Source: Gigaspora rosea (lineage: Eukaryota > Glomeromycota > Glomeromycetes > Diversisporales > Gigasporaceae). Taken from it: a stretch of DNA of 64,000 bases. Shown piece after piece: positions 47,055 to 58,899 of the stretch; position 1 is the first letter of the stretch, and each line of letters starts with the position of its first letter. Under the pieces are notes generated by a model. That model was not told where the DNA came from and did no database searches. It saw only the letters and a list, made by a program, of their open reading frames with translations. A program made the translations under genes and the position numbers. The stretch lies in contig QKWP01000410.1 of the NCBI GenBank assembly GCA_003550325.1, positions 231,865 to 295,864 on the forward strand, given 5' to 3'.

Positions 47055-50020
47055 GCGAATTATATAAATGTAATCTTATGTAAGTTATTACGACCTGAAA
47101 ACTTGCAAAAAAATTACGAATCGACGCGAAATATTTCGCAATTTTCAATTACAGAATATTACGAAATACATATGTAAAAAATTACGCAATATTACATCAC
47201 AATAATTTGAAATAAATCGCAACAATGCGCATTTAAATACCCCATGACGAGGACTATCGATAAAAATAGTAATCAGTAATCGCTAATTAATACTATTATT
47301 TTTAAATATTTTACAGGTTTTTGCAAGTTTTCGCAAGGTTTCGCAATTTAATATAAAATTTTATATTTTTTATTTATTATTATTATTATACATTATATTT
47401 TAAATAAATATATATTTTTAATCAATATTATATATTGTATTATATATTATTATACATTTTTTACAAAAAAATAAAAAAATAACAAAAAAAAATAAAACAA
47501 AAAAAAACTAAACCTGAAAAAAATAATGAAAAAAACAAAAACGAAAAAAATAGTAATATTTTGAACCCTTTCGCACTTCATTGCATAATGCTAGCTCTAT
47601 ACACTTATTTTTTTCACCCTGCAGTTAGCTATTATTTCTTTTCTTCTTTGTTTTAACTATAATATTCGCTTATATTCGCTTATATTTGCTACTTCCTAAA
47701 ATATAAAAAATGACAAAAAAAATAAACCCAAAAAAAACGAAAATGAAAAAATAGTAATAGTTTAATTAATAATCCATTTCCAAATGAGGGAGCCATATAT
47801 AGTAAATTGCGATGTGCAGATCTATATGATTTACTATATTAAATTGCTAAGCCACAAATGCCATTTCACGACAAAGTGAAATCATTTTTCTACTAAGTAA
47901 ATATATCTTCAATTTCTAAGTAATCTTGTAGAGCATTATTTTCTGATTTTAATATTGTAATATCATTAAAATCTGTTTAGTAGTTGCAGAGATATTTGCA
48001 TAAAATAGTTTGCCAACTAATGTAAACCTACTATTGTTTACGTGAAATGGCATTTTTGACTATAGTAAATCTCATAGTCATGTGCGTCACAATTTACTAT
48101 ATATGGTCATATATGGTTTCCTCATTCGGAAACGGATTATTAATTAAACTACTTTCATACTTTGTCGCATAATACTAGCTCTATACATTTATTTTTTTTA
48201 CCCTGTAATTAGCTATTATTTCTCTTCTTCTTTGTTTAACTATCATATTCGTTTATATTCACTAATATTCGCTCATATTCGCAACTTCCTAATAAGTATA
48301 AAAAAAACAAACAAAAAACAAAAAAAAAAACTGAAAAAAATAAAAAAACAAAAACAAAAAAAATAAACTATTATATTTGCTTATATTCGCCCATATTCGA
48401 CTATATTCGCTCATATTCGTGACTTCTTGCAAAGTGCAGAATTGGTGTTCTTGTAAAGTCAAGTTGTTTTCTTGCAAAGTTCTGAAAGAAGTAAGGGATA
48501 AATAAAATAAAATAAATTAATAAAATAAATAAAAAAANNNNNNNNNNNNNNNNNNNNNNNNNNNNNNNNNNNNNNNNNNNNNNNNNNNNNNNNNNNNNNN
48601 NNNNNNNNNNNNNNNNNNNNNNNNNNNNNNNNNNNNNNNNNNNNNNNNNNNNNNNNNNNNNNNNNNNNNNNNNNNNNNNNNNNNNNNNNNNNNNNNNNNN
48701 NNNNNNNNNNNNNNNNNNNNNNNNNNNNNNNNNNNNNNNNNNNNNNNNNNNNNNNNNNNNNNNNNNNNNNNNNNNNNNNNNNNNNNNNNNNNNNNNNNNN
48801 NNNNNNNNNNNNNNNNNNNNNNNNNNNNNNNNNNNNNNNNNNNNNNNNNNNNNNNNNNNNNNNNNNNNNNNNNNNNNNNNNNNNNNNNNNNNNNNNNNNN
48901 NNNNNNNNNNNNNNNNNNNNNNNNNNNNNNNNNNNNNNNNNNNNNNNNNNNNNNNNNNNNNNNNNNNNNNNNNNNNNNNNNNNNNNNNNNNNNNNNNNNN
49001 NNNNNNNNNNNNNNNNNNNNNNNNNNNNNNNNNNNNNNNNNNNNNNNNNNNNNNNNNNNNNNNNNNNNNNNNNNNNNNNNNNNNNNNNNNNNNNNNNNNN
49101 NNNNNNNNNNNNNNNNNNNNNNNNNNNNNNNNNNNNNNNNNNNNNNNNNNNNNNNNNNNNNNNNNNNNNNNNNNNNNNNNNNNNNNNNNNNNNNNNNNNN
49201 NNNNNNNNNNNNNNNNNNNNNNNNNNNNNNNNNNNNNNNNNNNNNNNNNNNNNNNNNNNNNNNNNNNNNNNNNNNNNNNNNNNNNNNNNNNNNNNNNNNN
49301 NNNNNNNNNNNNNNNNNNNNNNNNNNNNNNNNNNNNNNNNNNNNNNNNNNNNNNNNNNNNNNNNNNNNNNNNNNNNNNNNNNNNNNNNNNNNNNNNNNNN
49401 NNNNNNNNNNNNNNNNNNNNNNNNNNNNNNNNNNNNNNNNNNNNNNNNNNNNNNNNNNNNNNNNNNNNNNNNNNNNNNNNNNNNNNNNTTATATATCGAT
49501 TAATATCTATATATAAAAGTTGATGTGCAAAGTGCCGAAAAATTGTTGGTTTTTTTGCAAAGGGCTAATGTTCTTGTAAAGAGCCAAATAAAATGAAAAA
49601 AAAATTAAAAATAAATATACTAGTAAATAAAAAAAACCAGATCGAAAACAAAAAACAAACCAAAAATAAAAAAAAAACAAAAAAAACAATGTATATAGAA
49701 GATTTAATTTATAAACAAAAGATCTAATCTGATCATGTAATACAAAATTGTAGATTAATTCGATATATTATACAAAATTTTGAAATATTTTGAAAATATA
49801 GTCCAATGTGCGAATTAATGCGATTTAATTTACTGTCCGTAAATGTTTCATAATATTACTCTGTCTATTTCGAAACATTGCGAAATATCTTACATAATAT
49901 TTCATAATATCTTATATAATATTTTGTAATTTATTATTTCGCAAGTTTTCGAAATATCTTACTATATATTACGCTATTTTTACGGGTCGTAAATTATTTC
50001 GTAATATTACGGCCTATTAA
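47055..50020. repeat. Dispersed CGAAATATT/TTTCGCAA repeat region containing the gap
   Basis: The edges are rich in ATTACG and TTTCGCAA motifs. Its left part (CGCAATTTAATATAAAATTT at 47344) matches 56369 onward. A GTAAATT-containing inverted pair at 47800-48110 surrounds the motif ATTTCAC(G). Runs of AAAAAACAAAAAC recur and resemble 62.6-63.5 kb. The interior is unsequenced. Confidence 0.5.
48538..49488. other. Assembly gap, 951 N
   Basis: Unresolved bases. Both flanks are A-rich repeat sequence, so the gap is likely repeat collapse. Confidence 1.
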
Positions 50021-50145
50021 ATTTACTGATGTAGATTTCATCATGCATTATGGGTTTTGTCATTCGTTAGTTCGTCAATTTGAAGTTGCCTGACGAAATG
50101 GTTTTGTCATGCGTTAATGACGCAGTTTGTGTCATGCATAGGTAT

Positions 50146-51880
50146 AATTAATAGACTAATCATTTAAAATTGTAATAAATTATTCACGGGTGTATTATTC
50201 TAGCCTCTAATGGTATAATTAGAATTTTTGTAGCCAAGATTTAAGGGTTAGGATAAGATACCCCGAATACAATTAAAATTTTATTAAAAATTTTCATTTA
50301 GAAAATTAAAAATTGTACAGTAAATCTGCTAAAGCCTTTGTTGGCAATTTTGTAATTAATAATGGATATTTACAAATTATTAATTCATTATAAATAAAGT
50401 CAAATTGTTCAAAACTAGTTCATCAATAGTTAATTTTTAGTTTTACATTATGTAAAATCTGAGTCAGCAATTTTTTCATTATTTTTCTGTAAGGCTAAAG
50501 TAATGTTGAAAAAGCTAATGAATAGTACTATAATTCAAACTGCAAGATATAATAATGTAAAATTATTTATTATAAAAAGTAGTAATTGTAATAAAATTTA
50601 TTATATGTTGTAAATATTATTATATATAATAATGTAAAATTATTATTACAGGTAGTATTTATTATTACAATTATTACAAGTAATAATTTTACTATACGTA
50701 ATAATTATTGTTTGGTATTTATTTTCATATTTAGCAAATATTGTACATTGTGATGGTATAAAGTAACGCCGAGTTGACATACCCTGAATATAGTACCGTG
50801 GCTTCTTAATAGTAAACAAGTTACCTGTTTCACCTGGTTTGAAAAGTTAAATTTGATTTATTAAAATCAAATTTATGCAATATATTAGATTTATGCAACA
50901 TATCGATATCCGATTTATTAAATATATTGTATGATAACTTGTTAGAACAAGTAAGAGAATAGAATTAGTGCAGTCATATAAAATGTATAAATACAATGTC
51001 CTTCGTCTTCACAAGAAAGTAAGTCTTGGAAGCAAAAACCTAGTGGAGTTCAAAACTTTAGAGTTTAATGTTGTAGAGTTATAATCTTCGAAATTAGAGT
51101 AGAAGAGTTATTATTATAAACTGATAACTATCAAAGTTCAAATCATATTAGAGCCTCATGCCATAATCTAGAGCTCTATTTCAAATAGTAGATTTAATTT
51201 GCTACCAGAAGAATTAATAATCGGGGCTGCTAGCTTGAAAGTAGGAACAAATATTACAATAAGATTTAATCGAGACATGGGTATGTTAAGTATAATAAGG
51301 ATTAATGCCTAAACATAGAAGAACTTGAAAAAAACCACTATTAGATAAAAAAGAAGCCAACGAAATCTTATGAATAATGATACAGACTTATATCTATCAA
51401 CACCTCAATTAAAGCCTTACTGCTATTAGAGTTAAGTTAGAGTAGTTAAGTTGGTTATAGTAATGTATTATGGTGACTTTTAAACATAAGGTAAATTTTC
51501 ACAATGTATGTACATACATACTCTAGCCCTATGAGAAATCACAGTGTTACAGTAGGGAGGCCTTCTTTAACTCCTTACTATAACAATGACACGGCTACAG
51601 GGATCCTTTATCAGTTTATAGCGGTGTCCAAGAGGTAGGTATAATTCCTTAGTCTGTAAGAAATTATACTCTTCTCTAAGGGCAGTTCGGTATAGTATTC
51701 AAGGAGGAATTATCGATTTTACTATTACTTGATAATAAACTTGGTGTTAATTAGTTCCTTTATTAATAATCTATAATAGGCTATCCTTAGGTTTCTGTTC
51801 CTTAGTAATCCCAAGAGTTTATTAATAATAAGAGAGGAGGATAATAATATAAAGGTAAAGATAAAATACAATGTCTGGAT
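50146..51880. other. Stretch without a recognised gene
   Basis: AT-rich with a TAATAATGTAAAATTATTA patch at 50550-50710. 50940-51420 has a TATAAATACA string and weak resemblance to an LTR and primer-binding site (TATTAGAGCC at 51147), but no matching second LTR or pol motif. A GC-richer patch at 51520-51700 is not recognised. Confidence 0.4.
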
Positions 51881-51885
51881 ATAAT

Positions 51886-52015
51886 CATTACAAGCAGTAT
51901 AAGCGGTGTAAGCGGTATAAGCATTATAAGCGATATAAGCGTTATAAGCGATATAAGCGTTATAAGCGATATAATCGTTATAAGCGGTATAAGCATTATA
52001 AACGGTATAAACTAT
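51886..52015 (+). repeat. 9 bp tandem repeat TATAAGCGR
   Basis: About 14 units of TATAAGCGG, TATAAGCGA and TATAAGCGT. In reverse it gives a repeating LITLIS frame that is a repeat artefact. Confidence 0.9.
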
Positions 52016-52158
52016 TCTAAATGTCTACTTCTTAAGATTATAAAATACACAATAAAATAATAATAAAATACAATAAAATAATGACTATTCATTCTATAAC
52101 AACAGCATAGAATAATACTGAAATACACAAAAAAGTTTGAATACGTGACCATACAAAC

Positions 52159-52302
52159 CTGCACGTAAATAAACATGGGACAATGTACAGAAAAGCAAGT
52201 TTATGGCATGTAAAATGGCACAGATTCTGTGCAATACTGTATGTATTAATGTACATTTTCAAGTGTTTTTACATGCATTGTCCCATGTATTTTTGCGTGC
52301 AG
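52159..52302. mobile_element. 144 bp MITE
   Basis: CTGCACGTAAATAAACATGG then GACAATGTA is mirrored by TACATGCATTGTCCCATGTA then TTTTTGCGTGCAG. The inner segment keeps partial pairing (ATGTACATT). No clear target duplication. Confidence 0.75.
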
Positions 52303-52639
52303 TAATGCAACATTCTATAAAATTTATTTGTAATAAATATCATAATGCATTTTTTTATATAACAAATTATACTAATTAAAAAAATTTATATTACAATGTA
52401 AATGACTATTTATTTTATTTTATTTATTTATTTAAAAAATTTTTTTACATAAATATATTCAAAAAAAATTTTTTTTATATAAATATATTCAAAAACAACT
52501 ATTACATATTTTACCACTTGCTGTGCCGCAATTAATCATATCTGCAAGAAATTAGATTACTAACTTAAGAAAGAAGAACCCTCAAACCTTTCCTGAACTT
52601 CAATTGACCTGATGAAAAAAATTGTTTAGTTGAATCATA

Positions 52640-53200
52640 GAAAGAAAAAAAAATGCTTAGGTAATACACAAATGGCAAAAGATAAAATCTACAAAGCAAT
52701 AAAAATCACACCGAAAATGGTTTCAAAGATGAAACTCTAATGAAGCACCAAAAGCAATGAACGCTGACTCCAAAACAGATAAATATCAGCTTCAATGATG
52801 ACTCTAATAGTGATAGCTCCAAAGACAAAAAAAAAGAAATAAAAGACATGTTAGTTATGCTCAAGACAAGAAAACCAAAGAAGCAAAAAACGGAAAAAAA
52901 GACAAAACAAAAGGTAAAGTTAAAAAGGGAAAGGAAAAAGATGAAAAGAAAGAAAGAAAAAAAATAAATAAAAAAAAAAGCAAAAAAAAAAGAGGGAGTA
53001 ATAAGGAGAAAGAGGAAAAAGAGAAAGCAAAATAAAAAAAAAATAAAAAAAAGAGAAATAAAAAAAAGAGAAAGTTGAAAAAAGAAAAAAGAATCAAAAT
53101 AATGAAAATGAAAATAAAAAGGCAAAAAGGGTGAACAGAAAAAAAATATATAAAAAAAGTGAATTAAAAAAAACCAAAAAAGTAAATAAAGGTAGTTAAT
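52640..53200. repeat. Purine-rich tract
   Basis: A long A/G-biased run on the plus strand (AAAGAAAAAG-type). The Phe/Leu-rich frames on the opposite strand are its translation and have no motif. Confidence 0.7.
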
Positions 53201-53392
53201 CATTAAGAATTTTAACAATAGTGCAAATCAGTGCACAGAAATTTATAATCATTAAGAATCTTAACGATTGTGTATATATTAATGTACAGAAATTAAAAAT
53301 CTTAATGATAGTGCATATCAATGTACAAAATTTATAATCATTAAAAATCTTAATGATTGTGCTTGTCAGTGCACAGATTCTAACTTTCATAT
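53200..53392. repeat. TTAAGATTCTTAATGAT minisatellite, third block
   Basis: Three to four ~60 bp units with ATAATCATTAAGAATCTTAA and GTGCATATCAATGTACA. Same family as 19950-20200 and 23062-23335. 53393-54180 is AT-rich with no gene. Confidence 0.7.
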
Positions 53393-54189
53393 AATAGCGT
53401 ATTTTAAATTTTTTGGATGATCATTTTCTGAGCAGTTTCCATGTAGCGATTATATTACTCGTGTTTACCCATATATAATTCTGTATTTATATATGTACTT
53501 ACGTGTACCGATTTCTCATAGAGATAGATAATAATAGTAAATAAGTTCACAGATAAATATAGCAATAATATAATATATAATATAGTGGCATAGTTGATTA
53601 GTTAGTTTTATAATTATACATGCAATAAAGTTGAACCTGGGACTATAAGGTTATATTAATTAGATCAGTAGAGATAGGCATCATTAATCGGCACATAGTA
53701 TAACTTATGTAAAACATTGACATCGAATATAATTTTCATCATATTAATCATATAACAATTAAGTACCATATAGTGATAAGATCTTCTCAAAGTTTAGTTT
53801 ATATAGCTAAGTTTATTATTTTACTGTATTTGTAATCATGCATTGTAGTATAAAATTGCAAAATTTGTAAATGTTGTATATAAATATGAAATAAGGGAAT
53901 AAGTAAGTTAAAATAAGTTCTCTTCGCAAGTAGATAAAATTAATACCTTATCATTAAGGTAGCTATGGGTTGTAAGTGCTTAACAGGAATTAAACCATCT
54001 CAAATAGAAGGATCTATATTTATAGAGTGCAGGTTTACTATTTTAGGGACCTTGTATATGCACATTTATAGTATCATGGTAGGAACAAGTATGTAGTGTA
54101 CTTAGTTAAAGAGATTGATTTGGATATTTAAAATAATAGGAAAGTATATTAAAAAATAAAAAATAAAAATAAAATAAAATAAAAAAATT

Positions 54190-55350
54190 AGGGTGTGGCG
54201 ACTTAGAGAAGTTGGTAAGTTGTCACCCCCAAGTGGCAGGTCTAGAGTTCAAATCCCACTGGCGACGCTTTTGATAAATAGACCTGTGTTCTGGTAACTG
54301 TGTCTTGTCGATCGGTTGGGTACACTACCTGTAGTCCTTGGTTATCATCTTGAATGGGAGCTTTCAGGCAAAATTGTGTCTTATTACACAGACAAATCTA
54401 AGGAACTAGAGAAACAGAAACCCATTTGGCAAGTCCCGAGTGGAGAGGTAGCTAAACTTTCGACTATAGCTGCAAACATTTGAAAGGTCTGAGGTAGTGA
54501 CGTCACTACGTCACTCTTACGTCATATAAAATTGAAGTAGTGACGTCAATACGTCACTCTACACCCCCTGCCTTTTGTTAATTGATGTTCTAATGTCTGC
54601 GACTCTACTTTCGACGGTACCGGGAAAAAGGATCTTAGCGGTGACTAACTGGAAAACTGGACAGGCAAGAGCCCCTAGGCAAAGGGGGCCCACCAACCTG
54701 GGCACCGGAGTTATACCGGAGGTAAAGGTCATGTGTTATAGATGCATGAACCAAGGAAAGGGAGACCTTAGGCACTTAAAGCCTGGCAGACTAATCTTTC
54801 CGGGCCAACTGGATTGGTAGTCTGGAATAGCTGGGGGAAAGGATCCAAAGAGTAACTGACCAGGTACTGGGTCTAGTAAACTCCACAAGAGCAGTAGTAG
54901 GTAATGGTAGCAGTTGCAGGGTAACCCTCTGACTGCAAGTTGTTTGTCTCAGTGAATGCGTAAGTTACCGAAAGTGTAGGTGAATACCTGTGGGGAACAG
55001 ATATCACTCTACCAGGTTTACCACAGGGGCAAATGCCCTCCAATAGGTGTTTGGCTAAAGCCTCAGGGTACTTTTAATAGTGAATTACTCGAAAGGGTAT
55101 ATTTAAGGAACATTGAACATGGGTAGAAGCCAGAGAGTTTAAATAGGCAACCCCTAGTTGGGTTGCAGGTATGGCATCTAGTGTAGAACCTTCGGGCGGA
55201 CTACTTAAATTAGACAACCAAAAGTTGTACGTGTGGCTAGTTGTACTCTCGTAATACAAATGTAATATGTGGCACAGTCATATTGACCGGGCCAACCCGT
55301 TTGGACCAATAAAGTGCTAGGGTACCTAAGTGGTCACCTTAATATTAAAA
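54190..55350 (+). mobile_element. ~1 kb retroposon with tRNA-like head, copy 2
   Basis: Starts AGGGTGTGGCGACTTAG, has the box-B-like GAGTTCAAATCCC at 54247, and ends ...GGTCACCTTAATATT followed by an A-rich tail. The similar A-rich strings AAAATAAAATAAAAAAATT on both sides may be the target duplication. The sequence is highly similar to the complement of 21178-22190, apart from the MITE at 54465-54607. The ~80-residue frames inside (for example 54575-54820) are not shared intact by the other copy and are unlikely to be genes. Confidence 0.75.
54465..54607. mobile_element. 143 bp hAT-type MITE, family G, copy 2, with CRE-like sites
   Basis: Ends TATAGCTGCAAACATT and AATGTCTGCGACTCTA are inverted. 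The perfect 8 bp duplication CTTTCGAC flanks the element (54457-54464 and 54608-54615), and retroposon copy 1 has the single unduplicated site at 21917-21924. Inside are two TGACGTCA palindromes (54498 and 54541) plus more ACGTCA half sites, the core recognised by CREB/ATF-type bZIP proteins. Confidence 0.85.
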
Positions 55351-55381
55351 AAAAATAAAAAATAAAAAAAATAAAATAAAA

Positions 55382-55665
55382 AAATTTAATACTTGTCTTT
55401 GATTCAGAATAAACAAATTATCAAGTGCGCAAGATGCACGTAACTAATATGTCGATCGAAAACTAATAATAGGAAATTATATAATTATAATGAAATTAAT
55501 AAAAAAAATAAAAATAAAAAATAAAAAAAATAAAAAATAAAAAATAGAAATAAAATAAAAATAAAAAATTTGATACTTGTCTTTGATTCAGAATAAACAA
55601 ATTGTCAAATGTACAAGATGCACGTGACTAGCATATCAATCATGAACTAATTCATTTAGTAAAAA
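55382..55665 (+). repeat. Direct duplication of ~100 bp with A-rich spacer
   Basis: CTTGTCTTTGATTCAGAATA occurs at 55393 and 55576, each followed by AACAAATT(A/G)TCAA...AAGATGCACGT(A/G)ACTA. An A/T-rich run separates them. 55680-55830 is a TAATAATATTAC repeat, and 55830-56412 is AT-rich, matching parts of the 47-50 kb repeat. Confidence 0.7.
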
Positions 55666-56893
55666 AAACAAAACATTATAATAATATTATATTAATAATA
55701 TTACTATATGTAATAAAATAATAATATTACTTGTAATAATATTACTACATATAATAATAATATTACATGTAATAATCTTATTACATATAATAAGTATTAT
55801 TACAATTATGGTTTTAAAAAACTCTGTATATAAATGTATGTAATAAATATTTACAAAAGAGACTAATATAATCTGAAGGTATATTGGCAATAGGTTTTTT
55901 TTTTGCCTTTTAAAATTTCTAACAATATGCCCTTTTGAAAAAAGCGTTGAAATGGAAGAACACTACTTATAACATTAGTAAATTATATATACATAATCTT
56001 ATGTAAGATATTACAGCCCATAATATTATGAAAATCTTATGATTGCCACGGGTTATTACATAATATATTACGTTATATTACGGTAATATTATGGTTATTA
56101 TTTCAAAATGTTTTGAAATATATTGCGAAATATTGCGAAATAGACTAAAACAATGCAAATTACCCTCCCCTACAGGGGTCGCGTACTCATGCAGATCAAT
56201 AAACTAATGCGCGCAAAAGGTAATATTTTGATATTTTTGTATTGTTTCGCAATATTTTGCAAATTTTCGCAAATTTTCAAAAATTTTTAAAAAATAAATA
56301 ACGATATACATATTCATATAATCTTGCATTTTTACAGGTTTTCGCAATATTTTGCACGGGTTCGCAATTTAATATAAAATTTTTATTTTTTTATTTATTA
56401 TTATATATTATACAGTCAAACCTCTATATAGTCACCCCCTATATAGTCACAAAACCAATATAATCACTTTTGTAAGTTTACCAACCTTTTTACTATAATT
56501 TTCACCTCTATATAAGCACATTTGCATTATAATCACTATCACAATTTTTTATTTACAATCTATATAAAACTACCCCTACATAATCACATTATTATTATAA
56601 TTATAATAAGTAAAACTATATTCGATTAATTTTTTAAATCATTGATAAAAATTTAATTTTATTAATAAAATGATCAATGTAACCAATTAATTAGTTCGTG
56701 TGAAACCCATTGTAAAATCTTAATCTTCTGCAGGTTCTAGTTTTGTTGACCTGTACAATCCATATGATTTTGTGTAAAGTTCAATCTGTATCGAATTGTT
56801 AAACAAATTTATAGATTGTATTACTCCTTTACTTAAAAAAATTCAGTTAAAAGAAAAATGACAAATTGACAAATGGATGTTTAAACCTACAAT

Positions 56894-58420
56894 ATGAACC
56901 AATTAATATCGTTAGGAATTAATAAGCTTGTTGATAAATTTCTAAAGGGTATTGGCATAAAGAAGGATGAACGTAAGATGTTTGAATTAAATTTTAAAAA
57001 TGACGAGATGGGGAACGCTGCTAGAACGTGTAATGTTGGAAATTGTTATTATTATAGAATTGAAGTTGAAAGGGATTTGTGTAAAGCATTTGCTTATTAC
57101 CAAAAACCCGCAGAAATGGGTGATGCAGCTGGAACGTGTAATATTGGATTCTGTTATAATTATAGAATCGGGGTTAAAACGAATATGCGTAAAGCGCATT
57201 GTATTATCAAAAAGCAGCAAACATGGGTGATATATTTGCACTCAGTGTATGTTATCTTAATGGAATTGGAGTAGAAGAGGACGTGAAGAAAGCATTCGAA
57301 TATTTTCTAAATTCTGCAGAAATGTACGCGTAGTTGGATATTGTTATGAAAATAAAATCAGAGTCAAAAAGAATGGACGTAAGGCATTCGAATATTATCA
57401 AAAATCTGCTGATATGGGTGAGGTTCAAGAAACAAATAATGCTGGTCGTTGGTATAAAAATGGAATTGGTGTTGAAAGAGATATACAGTATTAAAAAATT
57501 TGTTCAGATTTCCAGGTTAAGACATTTCTTGTTGCTGGGCATTATACTACAAGTCAATCTTTATCTTTGTCATTATATTTTTACTATCCAAACTTTCTGA
57601 TATCCTAGATTGTCTTCGTGAGGAATTGTTTCAAGATTTCCTGATCCCAATTGTCAACTCATTTTCGATGAAATTGAATATCTAAAATATTTGGATAGTA
57701 TATCAAAAAAACTTTGAAAGTTATACTACCCGGTATGATTAAATTATACAACTGTTATTACGAACTGTATAGTCACTATTAAATTAATTACTAACTATCA
57801 GTAATAATGCGAATTTCAAATATTAGGGATCTATGCTTGGAATTTTAATCAACACGAATCACCACAAATCTTCGATATGGGGAAATTGCAAATGAATTCG
57901 AATTCAACCCATCTCGATGGCTTTATTCAGAAATAAAATCAGAAGTTAATCATACATGTTTGCCTTGTAATACAGGTCAGCGAATTTGTATTGGAATAAG
58001 ATTAGCTTTTTAATTATTTTAGCAGTTTTAGTTAGGAATTTCATAATTAAAGGATTAAAGGGCATAAGTTTATGTTATGTGTTGCTGACCTGATATTGAT
58101 CTGTTTGTATCAAAAATAAATATTTAAGAATTCATATAATTTAAATGATAGCTTGTAAATGTACATCATTTTATTTTTTATATACAGTATATATAAAGCA
58201 TTCGAATATTATAAAAAATCTGCAGGTATGGAATATGCTATGGGGGTGTATAATATAGGATATTATTATCATTATGGAAATGGTGTTAAAAAAAATGAAC
58301 GTAAAGCTTTCAAGTATTATAAACAATCAGCAGAGATGGGATACACTGATAGAATGTACTGTGTTAGCGAATTTTATCAAAAAGGACTCACTATTGAAAA
58401 GAATATAGAAGTAATATAGA
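56894..58420 (+). pseudogene. Sel1-like repeat protein, broken and interrupted
   Basis: From the ATG at 56894 the frame gives Sel1-type helical repeats: NAARTCNVGNCYYYR, then KAFAYYQKPAEMGDAAG and TCNIGFCYNYRIGVK. A frameshift near 57200 is followed in other frames by ANMGDIFALSVCYLNGIGVE, KKAFEYFLNSAEM, KAFEYYQKSADMG and WYKNGIGVERDI, up to 57485. Repeats resume at 58195 with KAFEYYKKSAGM and KAFKYYKQSAEMGYTD and stop at 58419. A 690 bp P450-derived segment separates the two halves. Sel1 repeat proteins are scaffolds for protein contacts; no kinase domain is attached here. With at least two frameshifts and the insertion it cannot encode a full protein. Confidence 0.8.
57492..58190 (+). pseudogene. 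Cytochrome P450 3' fragment
   Basis: Readable in shifting frames and in the right order: the I-helix motif VAGHYTTSQS (57528), CLREELFQDF (57615), FDEIEYLKYLDSISKKTLK (57670-57720; the K-helix ExxR has become KxxK), EFNPSRWLYSEI (57898-57935) and the haem loop NTGQRICIGIRLA (57970-58010), where Cys is the haem ligand in the family. The order and spacing fit the last ~180 residues of a P450 with no visible intron. An identical 11-mer, ATATACAGTAT, lies at both edges (57481-57491 and 58180-58190). Stops and frameshifts make it dead. Confidence 0.75.
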
Positions 58421-58699
58421 TATTGCTTTTGAATGGTATTTAAAATTGGTTATTACTGAACAATCTACAGTAATTGATTATTTAAAAATAAAAATTTTTA
58501 TTTTATTAAAACTTCTATATAATCACAATTTTTTTTTTACAGTTCCGGACAGCATAAGATATCCTATTTTTTTAGCTTAGTAAAAAATAATATAACTCAA
58601 TCATAAATTATTTTTAAAAAAAATCCTCTTACAAATTAATAGTTTTTTAGTCAAACTATATTTCTGTAAGAGGAATTTCTTTTATTTTTATTTTTGACC

Positions 58700-58899
58700 A
58701 AGTTATAACGGGTTAAAGATTAGCAATTTTATAAGTAGGTTGAGAATTTGGCGCAAGTGATTATAAGGGACAAGCCAATAAAAGTCGATGTGCTGTGATC
58801 ACGTGACCATGCTGATCGGGTATGACCAATTAAAATTAGATATCTGGAAAGATTTAAATAGATCAAATCATTATCAATCTTTTTTTTTAATCAAAAAAA
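58700..58899 (+). promoter_or_regulatory. Transposase 5' region
   Basis: Holds a CACGTG palindrome (in GATCACGTGACC, 58797-58808), CCAAT-like ACCAAT (58828) and the TATA-like TTTAAATA (58853), about 47 bp before the candidate ATG at 58900. This is less AT-rich than most of the window. Assignment is by motif position only. Confidence 0.35.

Noticed and set aside
50940-51420. Possible copia-like LTR and primer-binding site
   Set aside because: A TATAAATACA string and TATTAGAGCC are suggestive, but no second LTR, gag or pol motif was found.
52706-53218. 170-residue minus-strand open frame
   Set aside because: Translation of a purine-rich tract: almost only Phe, Leu, Ser and Ile with no domain pattern; low complexity explains the absence of stops.
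54190-54275. Functional tRNA gene
   Set aside because: Box-like motifs are present, but the acceptor and T stems do not pair, and the sequence is the head of a ~1 kb repeated retroposon.
54575-54820. 81-residue frame in retroposon copy 2
   Set aside because: Starts in the inserted MITE and is not open in copy 1, so it is not a conserved product.
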